From: an uncultured Saprospiraceae bacterium
GTDB taxonomy: Bacteria > Bacteroidota > Bacteroidia > Chitinophagales > Saprospiraceae
DNA length: 64,000 nucleotides
NCBI GenBank assembly: GCA_938016265.1
Contig: CALLWB010000044.1
Span: 1-64,000, forward strand
Direction: 5' to 3'
The notes below the pieces were generated by a model. That model made no database searches, was not told the DNA's origin, and worked only from the letters and a program-made list of their open reading frames with translations. Positions 61,280-64,000 of the stretch are shown here, one piece after another (the stretch's first letter is position 1; every line of letters begins with the position of its first letter). Position numbers and translations under genes: made by a program.

Positions 61280-62225
61280 CAAAACATTGCCCCCACTAAA
61301 AACCATACTGGTTTGTTTAGGGCTGCTAGTCTTCGCGTCTGGCTGCCAAAAAACAGTGACCATCACTCCAGACTCTGAGACTCAGGTCGTTGTCAATGCC
61401 AATTTTACGCCTGGACAAGCCTGGAAAGTAAACATCCAACAATCTTCCGGGATTTTGGACAATGCAAATCAGATTCAACCAATAACCGACGCCACCGCCT
61501 GGATCTACTACGGTACAACTGTTGTCGAACAACTACAATACAACAGGGCTACTCAAATGTACATTAATACGCAAGATCATACGCCTTTGGCTGGCAACAA
61601 ATACAAAATTGCCATCCAAATCCCTAACCAGTCTGCTACAGTAATGGCAGAGGATATAATCCCTGAATCATCTGCAGAAATTGTGGAATTTAAAAGAGTA
61701 AGTGCTGGGAATGGATTTATTGAGTTTATGTTTGACTTCAAAGATGTCTCCAGCAACGAAAACTTCTACCAGATTTCTCTCCTCGAAAAATCTTATAATA
61801 AAATTTCATCTCAAGGAGAAACCATTCGCAAACCGCTCCAATCCAAAGTTATCCCTTATTCTATTAAAGATTTTGAACCTATTTTTGGCTTAGAATCCGA
61901 AACAACTGGAATTAAATTGTCCAGCAATAATGGATATATCTTTAATGATGATGAATTTAATACCGAAACTAAAACAGTTTTGCTCAGAATATCAACACAG
62001 GATATCCTGCACATGCCAGAAAATAATGTATTCTCCAGCTTCGAAGTTGAACTACGAAGTGTGAGTAAAAATTATTACCATTACCAAAAGTCAGTCACAG
62101 AACAGTTGTTGGTTTCTCAAAACCCGCTAGCTGAACCAGTTCAAATTCACAACAATGTGATGAATGGTGTAGGAAATTTTTCAGGGTATAGCGCCCAAAA
62201 TTCTTCGAACATTTCTATAGAATAA
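61263..62225 (+). CDS. DUF4249 family lipoprotein
   Basis: 320 residues. Lipobox in LLVFASGCQK (Cys 28). The N-terminal strand 'QVVVNANFTPGQAWKVNIQQS' and following 'ITDATAWIYYGTTVVEQL' and 'YKIAIQIPNQSATVMAEDIIP' match DUF4249, which regularly follows TonB receptors in Bacteroidota. It may be the surface-exposed partner that caps the receptor or binds its substrate. The start codon overlaps the receptor gene by 17 bp; the tail 'MNGVGNFSGYSAQNSSNISIE' (ending NFSGYSAQNSSNISIE) is typical for the family. Substrate is unknown. Confidence 0.9.
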   Translation: MILNSNKTLPPLKTILVCLGLLVFASGCQKTVTITPDSETQVVVNANFTPGQAWKVNIQQSSGILDNANQIQPITDATAWIYYGTTVVEQLQYNRATQMYINTQDHTPLAGNKYKIAIQIPNQSATVMAEDIIPESSAEIVEFKRVSAGNGFIEFMFDFKDVSSNENFYQISLLEKSYNKISSQGETIRKPLQSKVIPYSIKDFEPIFGLESETTGIKLSSNNGYIFNDDEFNTETKTVLLRISTQDILHMPENNVFSSFEVELRSVSKNYYHYQKSVTEQLLVSQNPLAEPVQIHNNVMNGVGNFSGYSAQNSSNISIE

Positions 62226-62404
62226 TACTTCTTTCCTCCTGCTATCAACTTTTTTACTTTAATAGGACAATTCCTAATAGTGGTTTGTATACTTTAAATT
62301 GTCTATCTATAAGACGACAATTTTTGAATACAAAAATTTGTATATTTAGTAACAAAAATACTTACTAAAGTATATAGTAACAGTATCACCTTTAATTAAA
62401 CAAT

Positions 62405-64000
62405 ATGCACCGACTGGCTCAATCCCTCCTACTACAACTATTTTTTTTAGCTTGCTTTTCTATTTCCTTTGCGCAGGTTGATGACAACTATATTGAAGGA
62501 GATTTGCTTGTCCAAATCTACCACTCAGCAAACATTAATGACGTAGTTAAAGATTTAAACAGGAAAGTAGGTCATCGGACAAGTATTACACTGGGTAGAC
62601 ACGTTTCCAGAAATGCACATATTTGGCAATTGCAATTTGACCCAACGAACATTAGTCATGAGACTATGATACAATTAGCTTATGAAAACAAGTCCGTTCA
62701 AATCGCTCAAAACAACCATAAACTTAAGCTAAGAGCAACCACCCCTAATGACACCGAATTTGCTAACCAATGGCAATATATAAACACTGGAGCAGGCGGT
62801 GGTGTAGCAGGAGCAGACATTGACGCCGATTTGGCCTGGGATTTCACAACAGGTGGTACTACTGCGTTTGGAGATACCATCGTAGTAGCAGTCATTGACG
62901 ACGGGCTTTCTTTAAACCATGAAGATTTTGAAGACAATCTATGGGTGAATCGCGCAGAGATCCCTGGCAATGGGATTGACGACGACAATAATTTTTATGT
63001 AGATGACGTCAACGGATGGGATGCCGACAATCAAAATGGAAACATTGGCGATGGCGGTGGCCACGGTACTCCAGTAGCAGGAATAATAGGCGCTAAAGGG
63101 AACAACAATAAAGGAGTTGCTGGTGTCAATTGGAATGTAAAATTGATGATTATTCAAGGAGGAACACCAGAAATGCTGGCAATTGCTTCTTATGATTATG
63201 CGCTTACCCTGCGCAAAACATACAATGCGACAGCAGGAGCAAAAGGAGCCTTTGTAGTAGCTACCAACTCCTCCTGGGGAGAAGACATGGGCCAACCATC
63301 TGATTCACCTTTGTGGTGCGCTTTTTATGATACCCTGGGGGTACACGGGATTTTGAGTTGTGGTGCAACAGCAAATGCCAATTTTGACATTGATGCCGTC
63401 GGTGATTTGCCAACTGCCTGCCCCAGCGACTACCTCATCTCGGTTACAAACATGAACAAATCAGACGTAAAAGTAACCTCTGCTGGTTATGGAGCAACAA
63501 CCATTGATCTTGGTTCTTTTGGAGAAGACGCCCATACTTGTAATTCCGGTGGAGGATATAGTGGATTTGGAGGAACTTCGGGTGCCACTCCTCATGTTAC
63601 AGGAGCAGTAGCCCTGTTGTATTCCCTACCTTGCCCCTCCTTTATTGCTATTGCAAAATCTGATCCTGGTGTAGCAGCATTAATGGCAAAGGAGTATATA
63701 CTAAATGGAACAGACCCCAACACTAGCTTAGCTGGCATAACCGTAACTGGTGGACGCCAAAATCTACATAAAAGTTTACTACTTGCGCTCGACAGTTGCA
63801 ATACGAGCGCCTGTTTGCCACCCTACTCTATCCTATTTTCTAATATTGATGTCAATTCATTTACCGTATCCTGGGATGCTCTTTCTTCTGCCCAGTCCTA
63901 CGATTTTAGATATCGAGAAGTTGGTGCGACTTCCTGGACGACAATTAGTGTCGCTTCTAAATCGCATACCGTCTCCGGATTGTCAGATTGTACCGATTAC
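62405..64000 (+). CDS. Secreted subtilisin-like (S8) protease, cut by the window end
   Basis: At least 532 codons, open to the end of the window. Signal peptide MHRLAQSLLLQLFFLACF...FAQ. A propeptide-like region (about 30-110) precedes the peptidase domain: catalytic D165 in VAVIDDGLSLNHEDF, H220 in GGGHGTPVAGI and S392 in FGGTSGATPHVTG. After about residue 470 an Fn3-like domain begins (about 475-532), 'FTVSWDALSSAQSYDFRYRE'. Unlike the two short lipoprotein subtilases at 13229 and 15073, this is the large secreted type whose members usually carry further Fn3/adhesive domains and a T9SS tail beyond the cut. It follows the DUF4249 gene by 179 bp. Confidence 0.93.
   Translation, partial: MHRLAQSLLLQLFFLACFSISFAQVDDNYIEGDLLVQIYHSANINDVVKDLNRKVGHRTSITLGRHVSRNAHIWQLQFDPTNISHETMIQLAYENKSVQIAQNNHKLKLRATTPNDTEFANQWQYINTGAGGGVAGADIDADLAWDFTTGGTTAFGDTIVVAVIDDGLSLNHEDFEDNLWVNRAEIPGNGIDDDNNFYVDDVNGWDADNQNGNIGDGGGHGTPVAGIIGAKGNNNKGVAGVNWNVKLMIIQGGTPEMLAIASYDYALTLRKTYNATAGAKGAFVVATNSSWGEDMGQPSDSPLWCAFYDTLGVHGILSCGATANANFDIDAVGDLPTACPSDYLISVTNMNKSDVKVTSAGYGATTIDLGSFGEDAHTCNSGGGYSGFGGTSGATPHVTGAVALLYSLPCPSFIAIAKSDPGVAALMAKEYILNGTDPNTSLAGITVTGGRQNLHKSLLLALDSCNTSACLPPYSILFSNIDVNSFTVSWDALSSAQSYDFRYREVGATSWTTISVASKSHTVSGLSDCTDY

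Noticed and set aside
1-64000. Phage, insertion sequence, tRNA or rRNA genes
   Set aside because: I found no transposase, integrase, terminal inverted repeat with target duplication, T-arm sequence or rRNA segment on either strand.

Overview
The window looks like a chromosomal segment of a Bacteroidota bacterium, most likely a Saprospiria/Saprospiraceae-type organism (inference; no rRNA or tRNA gene is visible to anchor it). The sequence shows type IX secretion (T9SS) C-terminal sorting domains, SprB-like and CUB-like adhesive modules, SdrD-B and thrombospondin type-3 repeats, an ECF sigma/FecR pair with DUF4974-type tail, an STN-domain TonB receptor with a DUF4249 lipoprotein, starts without Shine-Dalgarno sequences, and TAnnTTTG promoter elements. 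The DNA is moderately AT-rich and gene-dense. I see no phage, insertion sequence or CRISPR array.

Layout. 1-5.0 kb: a decayed T9SS tail and a large alpha-2-macroglobulin. 5.1-11.2 kb: an EF-G domain IV-like orphan protein, a Crp/Fnr regulator with a hydroxylaminobenzene-mutase-like membrane protein, an M14 carboxypeptidase, and an overlapping esterase/DUF1295 pair. 11.2-16.4 kb: a hairpin-rich intergenic stretch, a WG-repeat lipoprotein and two tandem paralogous subtilisin-like lipoproteins. 16.5-26 kb: a membrane-bound spermidine-synthase-like protein, an AsmA-like giant and a 1209-residue cell-surface protein with a degenerate C25 peptidase fold. 26-31.5 kb: a 15-bp tandem repeat, a membrane protein, and a glycogen branching enzyme/GH57 pair.

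31.6-40.8 kb: an operon of a T9SS protein and a 1360-residue modular secreted protein, then a lipoprotein and a T9SS-exported sphingomyelinase-like phosphodiesterase. 40.9-42.7 kb: a UPF0323/YgiB-like lipoprotein ending in Gly-Gly whose 3' end overlaps a glutathionylspermidine-synthase-like ATP-grasp ligase. This pair is the most attractive candidate for an undescribed modification system. 42.8-47.1 kb: YceI lipoprotein, DUF2177 protein, FecR/ECF sigma pair without its receptor, a GC-richer structured element and a small unknown protein. 47.2-50.1 kb: the three-gene proton-translocating transhydrogenase (pntA1-pntA2-pntB). 50.4-52.1 kb: a cyclase-family hydrolase, a possible small secreted protein and an unknown protein. 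52.4-58.2 kb: a 1441-residue surface protein and a YceI fusion. 58.6-64 kb: STN-TonB receptor, DUF4249 lipoprotein and a secreted subtilase that runs off the end.

Together the genes describe an envelope rich in secreted proteases, adhesins and lipoproteins, with scattered housekeeping operons (glycogen, NADPH balance). Two very different surface proteins share a C-terminal module in place of a classical T9SS tail. All function calls come from reading motifs by eye; none was checked against a database.
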